From the NCBI GenBank assembly GCA_030950185.1, contig JAUZRU010000009.1, positions 1 through 64,000 of the forward strand: a stretch of 64,000 nucleotides of DNA, read 5' to 3'. The notes beneath the pieces are model-generated. The model saw only the letters and a list, made by a program, of their open reading frames with translations, was not told where the DNA came from and ran no database searches. Made by a program: the position numbers and the translations under genes. The first letter of the stretch is position 1; the number at the start of each line of letters is the position of its first letter. This DNA is from Paracoccaceae bacterium (GTDB lineage: Bacteria; Pseudomonadota; Alphaproteobacteria; Rhodobacterales; Rhodobacteraceae). Below are positions 9,277 through 17,647 of the stretch, one piece after another.

Positions 9277-10056
9277 TCAGCCACCATCGCCAGCGCGCAG
9301 AAACACCAGTCGGTTACCTTCCGACATCTCGGGCTGATATCGGTATCCGCCAAGATCGAAATCCCGCAGCCCCTCGATGCGGTCGATCCGGTTCTGGATG
9401 ATGAAACGCGCCATCGCGCCCCGGGCCTTCTTGGCGTAGAAACTGACGATCCTTGCCTGTCCGTTGCGGTCCTCCATGAAGACCGGCGTGATGATGCGCA
9501 GGCGCAGCGCGTCGGGGCGCAGGGCGGTGAAATATTCGACCGAGGCACAATTCACCACGATATCGGCCTGCACATGGCGGGCCTGTTCTTCAAGCGCCCG
9601 CGCCAGCCGGTCGCCCCACCAGTCATACAGCGATTTTCCGCGCGCGCTGGCCAGACGGCTGCCCATTTCCAGGCGATAGGGCTGGATCAGATCCATCGGG
9701 CGCAGCAAGCCATACAGCCCCGAAAGGATGCGCAGATGATCCTGGGCATAGGCCATTTCATCGGCATCGAGCGAGGCCGCCTCGAGCCCGGCATAGGTAT
9801 CGCCGGCAAAGGCCAGAGCGGCCGGCTTGACCGAATCCGCATCCGGGTCGGCCTGAAAGGCGCGAAACCAGCCCTGCGCATTGACAGCCAGCGCCTCGCT
9901 GATCTTCATCAGCTTGCGCAGGCCGTCCACATCCAGCGCGCCGGCAAGCCGGGACAGCGCAACCGCATCGTCCTGAAAGGCTGGCCGCGTTGGCGCAACC
10001 GGCAGGGGCGCGGGGCCGAAATCGAGCCGCTTGGCGGGTGAGATCACTGTCAGCAT
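9277..10056 (-). CDS. yaaA: Peroxide stress protein YaaA
   Basis: A 259-residue DUF328/UPF0246 protein. E. coli YaaA limits intracellular iron and DNA damage during hydrogen peroxide stress and can bind DNA. The opening MLTVISPAKRLDF is diagnostic, and the central SGLYGLLRPMDLIQPYRLEM segment is a hallmark of the family. Length is normal. It starts seven bases after the recQ stop on the same strand, so it is probably in an operon with recQ, consistent with a DNA-damage context. Its 3' end nearly meets imuB (17 bases apart). Confidence 0.93.
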   Translation of the reverse strand: MLTVISPAKRLDFGPAPLPVAPTRPAFQDDAVALSRLAGALDVDGLRKLMKISEALAVNAQGWFRAFQADPDADSVKPAALAFAGDTYAGLEAASLDADEMAYAQDHLRILSGLYGLLRPMDLIQPYRLEMGSRLASARGKSLYDWWGDRLARALEEQARHVQADIVVNCASVEYFTALRPDALRLRIITPVFMEDRNGQARIVSFYAKKARGAMARFIIQNRIDRIEGLRDFDLGGYRYQPEMSEGNRLVFLRAGDGG

Positions 10057-10063
10057 GTCCGTA

Positions 10064-12133
10064 TCATTCCCCGCTGGTCAGAATTTCCATGAAACGCGGG
10101 CCGAATCTTTCGGCCCGTGCATCGCCCAGTATGCGGACGATGGCGGCAATGTCATCCGGGCGTTGCGCCGCAAGGCGGGCCAGTTCGCGGCTGGTGCAGC
10201 TCATCGGCTTGCCGGTGCCATCCTCGCCGCGGGCCAGCGCAATCTGCGCCTCTTGCAGCCGGTCGAACAGGCTGCCGCCCTTGCTGCCCGCCAGCTTACG
10301 CCGGGCGGGGTGCAGATCCGGCGCAGGCGCGCCATTGATGACCTCAAGAAAGGCGTCCCCGTATTTTTCCAGCTTTTTCGCCCCCACCCCGTTGAGGCGG
10401 GCAAATTCGTCCAGCGTTGCAGGCCGCAGGCTGGCCATCTCGATCAATGTGCGGTCGGGAAAGACCACATAGGCCGGCGCCTTCATCGCCTCGGCCAGCT
10501 CGCGGCGCTTTGCCTTGAGCGCGGCAAGCAGTGGTTCGTCCTCTTCGGCAACCAGCGCGCGGGGGGTGGTGCGGGTTGGGGTTGCCTTGATCGTGTCGCG
10601 GCGCAGCTCGATCTTCTGTTCTCCGCGCAGGATGGGACGCGCGGCCTGTGTCATGCGCAGCGCGCCGTGGCGGGCGGCGTCGGGGCGGATCAGGTCGTAA
10701 CCCATCATCTGGCGGAATATGGCCTGCCATTCGCCCTTGCTCAGATCCGCCCCGACGCCAAAGGTGGGCAGGCTGTCATGGCCACGGGCGCGGATGCGGT
10801 CATTGGCAACCCCGCGCAGCAGGTCGATCAGATAGCCCGCGCCAAAGCCCTGATCGGTGCGCAGGATGGCCGACAGCGCCTTGCGCACGGGTTCGGTGCC
10901 GTCAAACAGCGCGGGCGGGTTGGCGCAGAGGTCGCAATTTCCACAAGCGTCGATTTCCTCGCCGAAATAGCGCAGCAGCACCCGTCGGCGGCAGTGGCGT
11001 GCCTCGGCCAGGCCCAGCAGGGCATTCAGGCGGGCGTGATCGGCCTCTTTGCGTTCGGGGGGCGCGAGGCCCTCGTCGATCTGGGCGCGGCGCAGGCGGA
11101 TGTCATCGGCGCCATATAGCGTCAGCGTGTCGGCGGGCGCCCCGTCGCGGCCCGCGCGGCCGATTTCCTGATAATAGGCTTCGATGGATTTGGGCAGATC
11201 GGAATGGGCCACCCAGCGGATATCGGGCTTGTCCACGCCCATGCCAAAGGCGACCGTGGCGACCACGATCAGCCCGTCTTCCCGGCTGAAGCGGCTTTCG
11301 ACGATCCGCCTTTCCGCAGCCTCCAGCCCCGCATGATAGGCAACCGCGTTGTGCCCCGCATCGGACAGGGCGCGCGCCAGGGTTTCGGTGCGGGCGCGGG
11401 TTGCGCAATAGACAATGCCCGACTGGCCCTTGCGCGCCCCGGCAAAGGCAAGGATCTGCTCGCGCGGCTTGTTCTTGGGCTGAAAGGCGAGCGTGATGTT
11501 GGGGCGGTCAAATCCGCGCAGAAAGGTTTCGGGTGCGATCCCGTCAAACAGGCGGGTGACGATCTCGGCCCGGGTTTCGGCATCGGCGGTGGCGGTAAAG
11601 GCCGCAAGCGGCAGGCCAAGACGGCGGCGCAGATCACCAATCCGCAGGTAGTCGGGGCGGAAATCATGGCCCCACTGGCTGACGCAATGGGCCTCGTCCA
11701 CGGCCAGCAATGTCGTGTTCGCCCGCCGCAACAGGCGCTCGGTGCCGGGGTTGGCCAGACGCTCGGGCGCGATATAGAGCAGGCGCAAACTGCCATCATC
11801 CAGCGCCTGAAACAGTTCCTCGGTTTCCTCGTCGGTATTGCCGCTGGTCAGGGCGCCTGCATTGACGCCCAGCTCGCGCAGGGCGCGCACCTGGTCGCGC
11901 ATCAGGGCAATCAGCGGCGAGATCACCACCGTCACCCCCTCGCGCGCCAGCGCCGGCAACTGATAGCACAGCGACTTTCCCCCACCCGTGGGCATGATCG
12001 CCAGCACGTTGCGACCCTGGCTGACGGCCTCGACAATTTCGCGCTGGCCAGGGCGGAAATGGTCGAAACCGAAGACGGAATGAAGAAGATCGTCGAGGTT
12101 GCTCACGTTGGTTCGGCTTGTCCCTGGCTGCAT
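10064..12133 (-). CDS. recQ: ATP-dependent DNA helicase RecQ
   Basis: 3'-5' DNA helicase acting in recombination and fork repair. With ATG 12133 it has 689 residues: the Walker A motif MPTGGGKS at 47-54, a DEAH box followed by CVSQWGHDFRPDY, the zinc-binding cysteine cluster (ACGNCDLC) in the RecQ C-terminal domain, and an HRDC domain (DEFARLNGVGAKKLEKYG). About 80 further residues after HRDC carry a second degenerate helical repeat. The start is uncertain: a TTG at 12169 and GTGs at 12148 and 12106 are in frame, and none has a clear ribosome site. It lies between rsmD and yaaA. Confidence 0.95.
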   Translation of the reverse strand: MQPGTSRTNVSNLDDLLHSVFGFDHFRPGQREIVEAVSQGRNVLAIMPTGGGKSLCYQLPALAREGVTVVISPLIALMRDQVRALRELGVNAGALTSGNTDEETEELFQALDDGSLRLLYIAPERLANPGTERLLRRANTTLLAVDEAHCVSQWGHDFRPDYLRIGDLRRRLGLPLAAFTATADAETRAEIVTRLFDGIAPETFLRGFDRPNITLAFQPKNKPREQILAFAGARKGQSGIVYCATRARTETLARALSDAGHNAVAYHAGLEAAERRIVESRFSREDGLIVVATVAFGMGVDKPDIRWVAHSDLPKSIEAYYQEIGRAGRDGAPADTLTLYGADDIRLRRAQIDEGLAPPERKEADHARLNALLGLAEARHCRRRVLLRYFGEEIDACGNCDLCANPPALFDGTEPVRKALSAILRTDQGFGAGYLIDLLRGVANDRIRARGHDSLPTFGVGADLSKGEWQAIFRQMMGYDLIRPDAARHGALRMTQAARPILRGEQKIELRRDTIKATPTRTTPRALVAEEDEPLLAALKAKRRELAEAMKAPAYVVFPDRTLIEMASLRPATLDEFARLNGVGAKKLEKYGDAFLEVINGAPAPDLHPARRKLAGSKGGSLFDRLQEAQIALARGEDGTGKPMSCTSRELARLAAQRPDDIAAIVRILGDARAERFGPRFMEILTSGE

Positions 12134-12181
12134 GCGGCGGACATTCACATATCGGGAATCGGCGGGCAAGGGCGTGATTGG

Positions 12182-12748
12182 TCAGACGGCATCGAACCGC
12201 AGCAGATGCACCCATGTGTCGCCATATCGGCGCGTGTCAAGCAGGGTGAAACCGGTGGGCGGTTGCTGGCGCGCGGCCTCTTCCCACACGACTTGTGCGC
12301 CGTCACACAGCCACCCACCCAAGGCCAGTGCCACAAGCGCCTTTTCCCCCAGCCCCTTGCCATAAGGCGGATCAAGGAACAGCAGGTCGAAAGGCGCATC
12401 TTCATTCCTGCCGGGGCGCGTGGCATCGCGCCGCAGCGCCTGCGCCACCTCGTCAGCCCGGCACAGCGCGATGTTCTGCGCAATCAGCGCCAACGCCTTG
12501 CGGCCCGTATCCATGAACAGAACCGAGGTCGCCCCGCGGCTCAGCGCCTCAAGCCCCAGCGCGCCGGTGCCGGCAAAGACATCCAGCACCCGCGCCCCCG
12601 CGATCACATCGCCCTGGCTGCCATTGACCAGCAGGTTGAATATGCTTTCGCGCACCCGGTCGGTGGTTGGCCGCAAATGCGCCGCCGCATCCCCCTTGCC
12701 CACCGAGGCCAGCCGCAGCCCGCGATATCTGCCGCCGATGATACGCAT
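12182..12748 (-). CDS. rsmD: 16S rRNA (guanine(966)-N(2))-methyltransferase
   Basis: SAM-dependent methyltransferase for G966 of 16S rRNA. The 188 residues show the start MRIIGGRYRG, the PTTDRVRESIFN segment (28-38), the SAM-binding VFAGTGALGLEAL (57-69) and the catalytic DPPY at 126-129. All family landmarks are present. It starts one base before the end of the flavoprotein gene on the same strand. Together with recQ and yaaA it forms a four-gene same-strand run. Confidence 0.95.
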   Translation of the reverse strand: MRIIGGRYRGLRLASVGKGDAAAHLRPTTDRVRESIFNLLVNGSQGDVIAGARVLDVFAGTGALGLEALSRGATSVLFMDTGRKALALIAQNIALCRADEVAQALRRDATRPGRNEDAPFDLLFLDPPYGKGLGEKALVALALGGWLCDGAQVVWEEAARQQPPTGFTLLDTRRYGDTWVHLLRFDAV

Positions 12749-12749
12749 G

Positions 12750-13958
12750 TCAGGAAGGTTTCAGCAGCGATTTCAAATCGCTGCCCGCGTCGGCCACCAA
12801 GGCCTTGTCGGCGCTGCGCCCGGCCTCGATCAGCCGCTTGCCGATCATGTAGGCGCGCGGGTCATTCATGGCATCCACCGCCAGCAGGTGATCGCCCCGG
12901 TAATACCAGACCGACTGGCCCGTCTCGCCCTTGCGCGTGACGATATCGTCATAGCCCGTATTCAGCCCGGCGATCTGCAGCTTGACGTCATACTGGTCCG
13001 ACCAGAACCACGGCCTGGCGACATAGGGCTTGCCTGCACCCAGCAGGTTTTCGGCGATGCATTCGGCGTGGTCGATGGCATTGGGTACCGATTCCAGCCG
13101 CAACCGCCCGCCCTGCCAGGGAAACGAGGCGCAATCGCCCGCCGCCCAGATATGGGGTGCACTGGTGCGGCCCTGTGCGTCGGTCCATATGCCGTTGTCG
13201 ATCTTCAGCCCGGCCGCCTCGGCCAGATCGGTCGCGGGCGTGATCCCGACGCCGACGATCACGAAATCGGCGCTGACCGTGCTGCCATCGCTCAGCTCGG
13301 CGCCATCCACCCTGCCGTCGCCCGTCAGGCGCGCAAGGCCGACACCCTCGCGGATATCGACACCGTGGGCCTGGTGCAATTCGCGAAAGAAATCCGCGGT
13401 CTCGGGCGCGGCGACACGTTGCAGTATGCGCGCGGCCGCCTCGACCAGCACGACATGCAGCCCCTTGAGCGCGGCCACCGCCGCAGCCTCGAGCCCGATA
13501 TAACCGCCGCCCACCACCAGCAAGCGCCGCCCCGGCGCAAATTCGGGCGCCATGGCATCGACATCGGCAAGCGTGCGCACGACATAAACCCCCTCAAGAT
13601 CGCCGCCGATGGCAGCCGGCAGGCGGCGCGGGGTCGATCCGGTGGTCAGCACCAGTTCGTCATAGGGCAATTCCTCGCCCGCTATCCGCAGCACCTGCCG
13701 ATCGGGGTCGATGGCATCAACCCGCGTGCCCGTGCGCAGGGTGATGTCGTTGTCGCCGTAGAAACTTTCGGGCCGCAGATACAGCCGTTCAAGCCCCATC
13801 TCGCCCAGCAGATATTTCTTGGAAAGCGGCGGGCGCTGATAGGGCGGCACGGGTTCATCGCCGATCAGGGTGATCCCGCCGTCAAAACCCAGCACGCGCA
13901 GCTTGGCCACCAGCGATGCACCCGCCTGCCCTGCCCCGACAACCACGATTTCCGTCAT
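12750..13958 (-). CDS. NAD(P)H-dependent FAD oxidoreductase, ferredoxin/rubredoxin reductase type
   Basis: A 402-residue flavoprotein of the putidaredoxin reductase family, which passes electrons from NAD(P)H to a [2Fe-2S] ferredoxin. The FAD motif VVGAGQAGAS is at about 6-15, PPYQRPPLSKKYLLG at 38-52 is characteristic of this family, a second Rossmann motif (VVGGGYIGLEAAA) binds NAD(P)H near 147-159, and IWAAGDCA closes the FAD site near 277. The C-terminal domain contains WSDQYDVKLQIAG. No ferredoxin, Rieske oxygenase or P450 gene is adjacent, so the acceptor is unknown. Confidence 0.88.
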   Translation of the reverse strand: MTEIVVVGAGQAGASLVAKLRVLGFDGGITLIGDEPVPPYQRPPLSKKYLLGEMGLERLYLRPESFYGDNDITLRTGTRVDAIDPDRQVLRIAGEELPYDELVLTTGSTPRRLPAAIGGDLEGVYVVRTLADVDAMAPEFAPGRRLLVVGGGYIGLEAAAVAALKGLHVVLVEAAARILQRVAAPETADFFRELHQAHGVDIREGVGLARLTGDGRVDGAELSDGSTVSADFVIVGVGITPATDLAEAAGLKIDNGIWTDAQGRTSAPHIWAAGDCASFPWQGGRLRLESVPNAIDHAECIAENLLGAGKPYVARPWFWSDQYDVKLQIAGLNTGYDDIVTRKGETGQSVWYYRGDHLLAVDAMNDPRAYMIGKRLIEAGRSADKALVADAGSDLKSLLKPS

Positions 13959-14047
13959 GTCACCCCCGCCAATTGATGCTTTCGTCTGCCCACCGAACCT
14001 ATATCCTTGCCGCTTGAAAGGCCAATAACAAACAAGGGGAAGAAAAG

Positions 14048-14533
14048 ATGATCAAGGTCGGAGACATGCTGCCCGATGCAACACTGATGCGCATTGGCGA
14101 AAACGGGCCGGAACAGGTCACCATCACCAGCCTGCGCGATGGCAAGAAACTGGTGATCTTTGGCCTGCCGGGGGCGTTCACGCGCACCTGTTCGGCCCTG
14201 CACCTGCCCGGTTTCATCCGCAACGCCGATGCCTTTCGCGCCAAGGGCGTCGATCACATCGTCTGCATTTCGGTGAATGATCCATTTGTGATGAAGGCGT
14301 GGGATGACGCGACCGGTGCCGCCGCGGCCGGGGTTGAACTGCTGGCCGACGGTGCATCGGAATTCACCAGGGCGGCGGGGCTTGCCTTTTCGTTGCCCGA
14401 GCTGGGTTTCATCAACCGCTGCCTTCGTTTTTCGGCATATGTCGAGGATGGCAGGATCAGCGCGCTCAACCTTGAAACCCAGTCCGGCGTTTGCGACCTG
14501 ACCGCCGCTGAAACCCTGCTGGATCAGATCTGA
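14048..14533 (+). CDS. Peroxiredoxin, Prx5 (AhpE/TSA) family
   Basis: Thiol peroxidase of 161 residues reducing hydrogen peroxide or organic hydroperoxides. The active-site loop PGAFTRTCS places the peroxidatic cysteine at C48. C149 near the C-terminus is in the position of the resolving cysteine of atypical 2-Cys Prx5 proteins. The loop has Arg where PGAFTPTC is more usual, but the P-x3-T-x2-C pattern is kept. A good ribosome site (AAGGGGAAG) precedes the ATG. No glutaredoxin domain is fused. It is a single-gene unit, convergent with phhB. Confidence 0.92.
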   Translation: MIKVGDMLPDATLMRIGENGPEQVTITSLRDGKKLVIFGLPGAFTRTCSALHLPGFIRNADAFRAKGVDHIVCISVNDPFVMKAWDDATGAAAAGVELLADGASEFTRAAGLAFSLPELGFINRCLRFSAYVEDGRISALNLETQSGVCDLTAAETLLDQI

Positions 14534-14535
14534 GA

Positions 14536-14832
14536 TCAGTCCAGCAGGCGATCCATCTTGCGGGCCAGCCGCACGTCGCGCAAGGAAAGCCCGTTGACAT
14601 CATGGCTGGTCAGCGTGACTTCGACGCGATTGTAGACATTTGACCATTCGGGGTGATGATTCCATTTTTCGGCCCAGATGGCGGCGCGGGTCATCCAGCC
14701 CCAGGCGTCGATGAAGCTTTTGAATTCATAGGTCTTGCGGATCGCATCACGGCCTGCGACCATTTCCCACCCCGCATCGAACAAGGGGGGCAGTTCCTTT
14801 TCGCGGTCGCGCTCTTTCAGTTGATCACTCAT
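14536..14832 (-). CDS. phhB: 4a-hydroxytetrahydrobiopterin dehydratase
   Basis: Pterin-4a-carbinolamine dehydratase, 98 residues, which recycles the pterin cofactor after aromatic amino acid hydroxylation. The active-site segment [16 protein letters not shown] (55-70) contains the His59-His60-Pro61 core, and His78 follows in TSHDVNGLS. No phenylalanine hydroxylase gene is present in the window, so it may have another role in pterin metabolism. Its start overlaps the stop of the FemAB-like gene by four bases? No: phhB ATG 14832 overlaps the FemAB-like stop (14829-14831), and phhB is the downstream gene of the pair. Confidence 0.94.
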   Translation of the reverse strand: MSDQLKERDREKELPPLFDAGWEMVAGRDAIRKTYEFKSFIDAWGWMTRAAIWAEKWNHHPEWSNVYNRVEVTLTSHDVNGLSLRDVRLARKMDRLLD

Positions 14833-16007
14833 TCATGGTCCTCTCCGCCCCGTCTGAAGGGGCCATAGCTTGTCATTATCTCGATCTCTTCATCCACTGC
14901 AACGCGTTCGTCCTTCAGGAACTGTGCCACCGCGCGGGCAAAGCCCGGATCCGCGATCCAGTGCAACGAATGTGTTTGCACCGGCATATAGCCGCGCGCA
15001 AGCTTGTGTTCGCCCTGCGCGCCGGCCTCGACCTTTTTCAGGCCGGCATTGATGGCATGTTCGATCGCCTGATAGTAACACACCTCGAAATGCAAAAAGG
15101 GGTGGTGTTCGACCGCCCCCCAATAACGCCCGAACAAGGTGTCGCGCCCGATCATGTTCATCGCGCCAGCCACCCAGCGCCCATCGCGCCGGCACATGAC
15201 CAGCAACACGTCATTGCACATGGTTTCATGCAGCAGATCGAAAAAGCTGCGTGTCAGATAGGGGGTACCCCATTTGCGCGCGCCGGTATCCTGATAAAAG
15301 GCCCAGATCGCATCCCAATGTTCGGGTCTGATGTCGTCGCCCGAAAAACGGTGGATGGTGCCGCCGAATTGCCGGGCGCGCTGGCGCTCCTTTCGGATGG
15401 CCTTGCGCTTGCGCGACGACAGGCGCGACAGGAAATCGTCGAAATCCCCATAACCGTCATTGACCCAGTGGAATTGCTCGCCAATGCGGTGCATCAACCC
15501 CTGCGCCTTGCCTGCAGCGACTTCTTGCTCGGTGCAGAAGGTCACATGAAAGGACGACAGCCCGTTTTCCGATGCCAGAGCGATCGCCCCCTGAATCAAG
15601 GCGGCACGCCCCTGTTCTTCGAAACCCGGCGCGCAAAGAAACCGCCGCCCGGTGACAGGCGTGAACGGCACCGCCGATTGCAGCTTGGGGTAATAGCGTC
15701 CGCCTGCGGTTTCATAAGCGCGGGCCCAGGCGTGATCGAACACATATTCGCCCTGGCTGTGGCCCTTGACATATAGCGGCATCGCCGCGATCAGGCGCCC
15801 GGCCCGTTTCACCACCATGTGACGGGCCATCCAGCCGGTACCGGGGCCCACCGAACCGCTGTCTTCCAGTGCCTTCAGAAAGCGGTGCGTGGTGAAGGGG
15901 TCGTCAGGCGGCGCGCCTTCGGGGCAGGCCAGCGCATCCCATTGCCCTGCCGCAACGGCGTCGATCCCCCCAAGAACCGAAATTTCCAGCTTGTCCTGTT
16001 CAGTCAT
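14829..16007 (-). CDS. FemAB/GNAT-like N-acyltransferase (COG3146 type)
   Basis: A 392-residue protein of the family annotated as GNAT N-acetyltransferase or peptidogalycan biosynthesis/recognition protein. Visible hallmarks are [19 protein letters not shown] near the N-terminus, the basic block [18 protein letters not shown] in the middle, and [14 protein letters not shown] with [11 protein letters not shown] near the C-terminus. These fit a FemAB-like double-GNAT fold; the aminoacyl or acyl donor and acceptor are unknown. It precedes phhB with a four-base overlap, suggesting coupled translation without an obvious pathway link. Confidence 0.85.
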   Translation of the reverse strand: MTEQDKLEISVLGGIDAVAAGQWDALACPEGAPPDDPFTTHRFLKALEDSGSVGPGTGWMARHMVVKRAGRLIAAMPLYVKGHSQGEYVFDHAWARAYETAGGRYYPKLQSAVPFTPVTGRRFLCAPGFEEQGRAALIQGAIALASENGLSSFHVTFCTEQEVAAGKAQGLMHRIGEQFHWVNDGYGDFDDFLSRLSSRKRKAIRKERQRARQFGGTIHRFSGDDIRPEHWDAIWAFYQDTGARKWGTPYLTRSFFDLLHETMCNDVLLVMCRRDGRWVAGAMNMIGRDTLFGRYWGAVEHHPFLHFEVCYYQAIEHAINAGLKKVEAGAQGEHKLARGYMPVQTHSLHWIADPGFARAVAQFLKDERVAVDEEIEIMTSYGPFRRGGEDHE

Positions 16008-16082
16008 CCTGTACAGTCAGGCACAAAGCGGCGCGCTTGCCAAGCCTTGCACCCCCGGCCGCGACCATTTGCAATAACGCGC

Positions 16083-16817
16083 CTACCAGCCCGGCCCCGC
16101 CGTGGTGCCCCCGTCAACCGTCAGAACCGCCCCGGTGATCCACGCCGCCGAGTCCGACACCAGAAACAGCACCGCATGGGCAACGTCGTGCGCATCCCCA
16201 AGGCGGCCCAGCGGACAAGCGGCCTGCCAGCGGGCCACGCCTTCGGGCCAGTCGGCCTCGATCCCGTCCCGCGCGATCAATCCCGGTGCCACCGCATTGA
16301 CCCGCAGGCCCTGCGCGCCGAATTCCACCGCCTGCACCCTGGTCAGGGCCTCGAGCGCTGCCTTGCTGGCGCCATAGCGCCCATGCCCCGGCGCGGGATG
16401 CCCGGCCTCGATGGACGAGATGTTGACGACGGCACCGCCACCGCCCTGTTCCGCCATGACGCGGGTCAACCCTTCGGCGGCGATCACGTTGGTTTTCAGC
16501 ATCTCGTCAAAGCCGGCGTCCGTATCCATGCGCTGATCGGCGGCGCAGTTTACCAGGATATCCGGCCTGCCCAGAGAGGCCGCAACCCGCGCGAAAAGAT
16601 CTGCGGCCGCGTCTGGTTCGCTGAAATCCGCCTCGAACGCCTCTGCCCCGGTGCCGTGTTCGGCAAGCCGGCCCAGCAGATCCTGCGGCGCGGCGCGGCG
16701 ATACTGCAACGCCACTGCGGCGCCGGCCTCGGCCAGACAGGAGGCAATCGCGGCACCAATCCCGCCGCTGGCACCTGTCACCAGCGCGACCCTGCCCGCA
16801 AGGCCCGCGCCGCTCAC
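16083..16817 (-). CDS. Short-chain dehydrogenase/reductase
   Basis: A 244-residue classical SDR. The cofactor motif TGASGGIG is at 14-21, the active-site Asn in KTNV at 110, the Ser in NISS at 134-135 and the YxxxK pair at Tyr148/Lys152. The C-terminus (VLTVDGGTTAG) is also typical. The usual NNAG motif reads NCAA here (90-93). Translation begins at a GTG (16817) overlapping the PNP stop, so it is the third gene of the amidohydrolase-PNP-SDR operon. Substrate unknown; oxidation or reduction of a sugar or aldehyde released by nucleoside salvage is a guess from context. Confidence 0.88.
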   Translation of the reverse strand: MSGAGLAGRVALVTGASGGIGAAIASCLAEAGAAVALQYRRAAPQDLLGRLAEHGTGAEAFEADFSEPDAAADLFARVAASLGRPDILVNCAADQRMDTDAGFDEMLKTNVIAAEGLTRVMAEQGGGGAVVNISSIEAGHPAPGHGRYGASKAALEALTRVQAVEFGAQGLRVNAVAPGLIARDGIEADWPEGVARWQAACPLGRLGDAHDVAHAVLFLVSDSAAWITGAVLTVDGGTTAGPGW

Positions 16818-17647
16818 AACGCGCCCTCGCTGATCATCCGCAACAATATGCGGCGGATGATGTCCCCACCGGTGGCGGCGTTCTCCAGCACCTCTTCCAG
16901 CGTGTCGGGCTGCTGGTCCGGCCCGCCGCTGGCATTGTTGGTCACGGCGGAAAAGCCCAGCACCCGCATGCCTGCGTGGTTGGCGGCAACAACCTCGAGC
17001 ACCGTTGACATGCCAACCAGATCGCCGCCCGCCATGCGCAGAAAGCGCCGCTCGGCGCTGGTTTCGAATTCCGGCCCGTGAACGGCGGCATAGATGCCCT
17101 GTTCCAGCGCAACCCCCTCGGCTTGGGCGGCAGTCTGTGCGGCGACCCGCAGATCGGGGTCATAGGCACGCGACATGTCTGGAAAGCGCAGGCCCAGCCT
17201 GTCGTCATTCGGGCCCGCCAGCGGATGCACACCGAGAAAGCTGATATGATCCCGGATCAACACCGCCGCGCCGACCCGCAGATCGGGGCTCAGCGCGCCG
17301 GCCGCATTTGTCACCACATAGCTTTTCGCGCCCAGCGCCCGCATGACGTAAACCGGCAGCACGATGTCGTCGCCCTCCCAGCCCTCATACAGGTGAAACC
17401 GCCCGTTCTGCGCGACGACCGGCAAATCGCCCAGCATCCCCAGCAGCAATTCACCTGCATGTGACGGCGCGGTCGAGATGGGAAAGCCGGGCAGATCGGG
17501 ATAGGCCAGACGCGCAACCACCCGGATATCGTCAAGAACCGGCCCCAGCCCGGTGCCGGTCACGATTGCCGCACGAGGAACGAAATCGGTGGCGCTGCGG
17601 ATGGCGGCAACCACATCGTCAACGCGGGACGAAAATCCTTGCTTCAT
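16814..17647 (-). CDS. Purine nucleoside phosphorylase (trimeric, PunA/XapA type)
   Basis: Phosphorolysis of purine nucleosides to free base and ribose-1-phosphate. The 277 residues match the trimeric family: GTGLGPVLD near the N-terminus, the phosphate-site region with PSHAGELLLG, TNAAGAL, VHGPEFETSAERR, MSTVLEVVAANH and TNNASG in the C-terminal third. The base-contacting Asn of the last motif suggests 6-oxopurine nucleosides (inosine, guanosine) or their 5'-modified forms. It overlaps the amidohydrolase stop and the SDR start by four bases each. A deaminase feeding a phosphorylase is a known salvage route. Confidence 0.92.
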   Translation of the reverse strand: MKQGFSSRVDDVVAAIRSATDFVPRAAIVTGTGLGPVLDDIRVVARLAYPDLPGFPISTAPSHAGELLLGMLGDLPVVAQNGRFHLYEGWEGDDIVLPVYVMRALGAKSYVVTNAAGALSPDLRVGAAVLIRDHISFLGVHPLAGPNDDRLGLRFPDMSRAYDPDLRVAAQTAAQAEGVALEQGIYAAVHGPEFETSAERRFLRMAGGDLVGMSTVLEVVAANHAGMRVLGFSAVTNNASGGPDQQPDTLEEVLENAATGGDIIRRILLRMISEGAL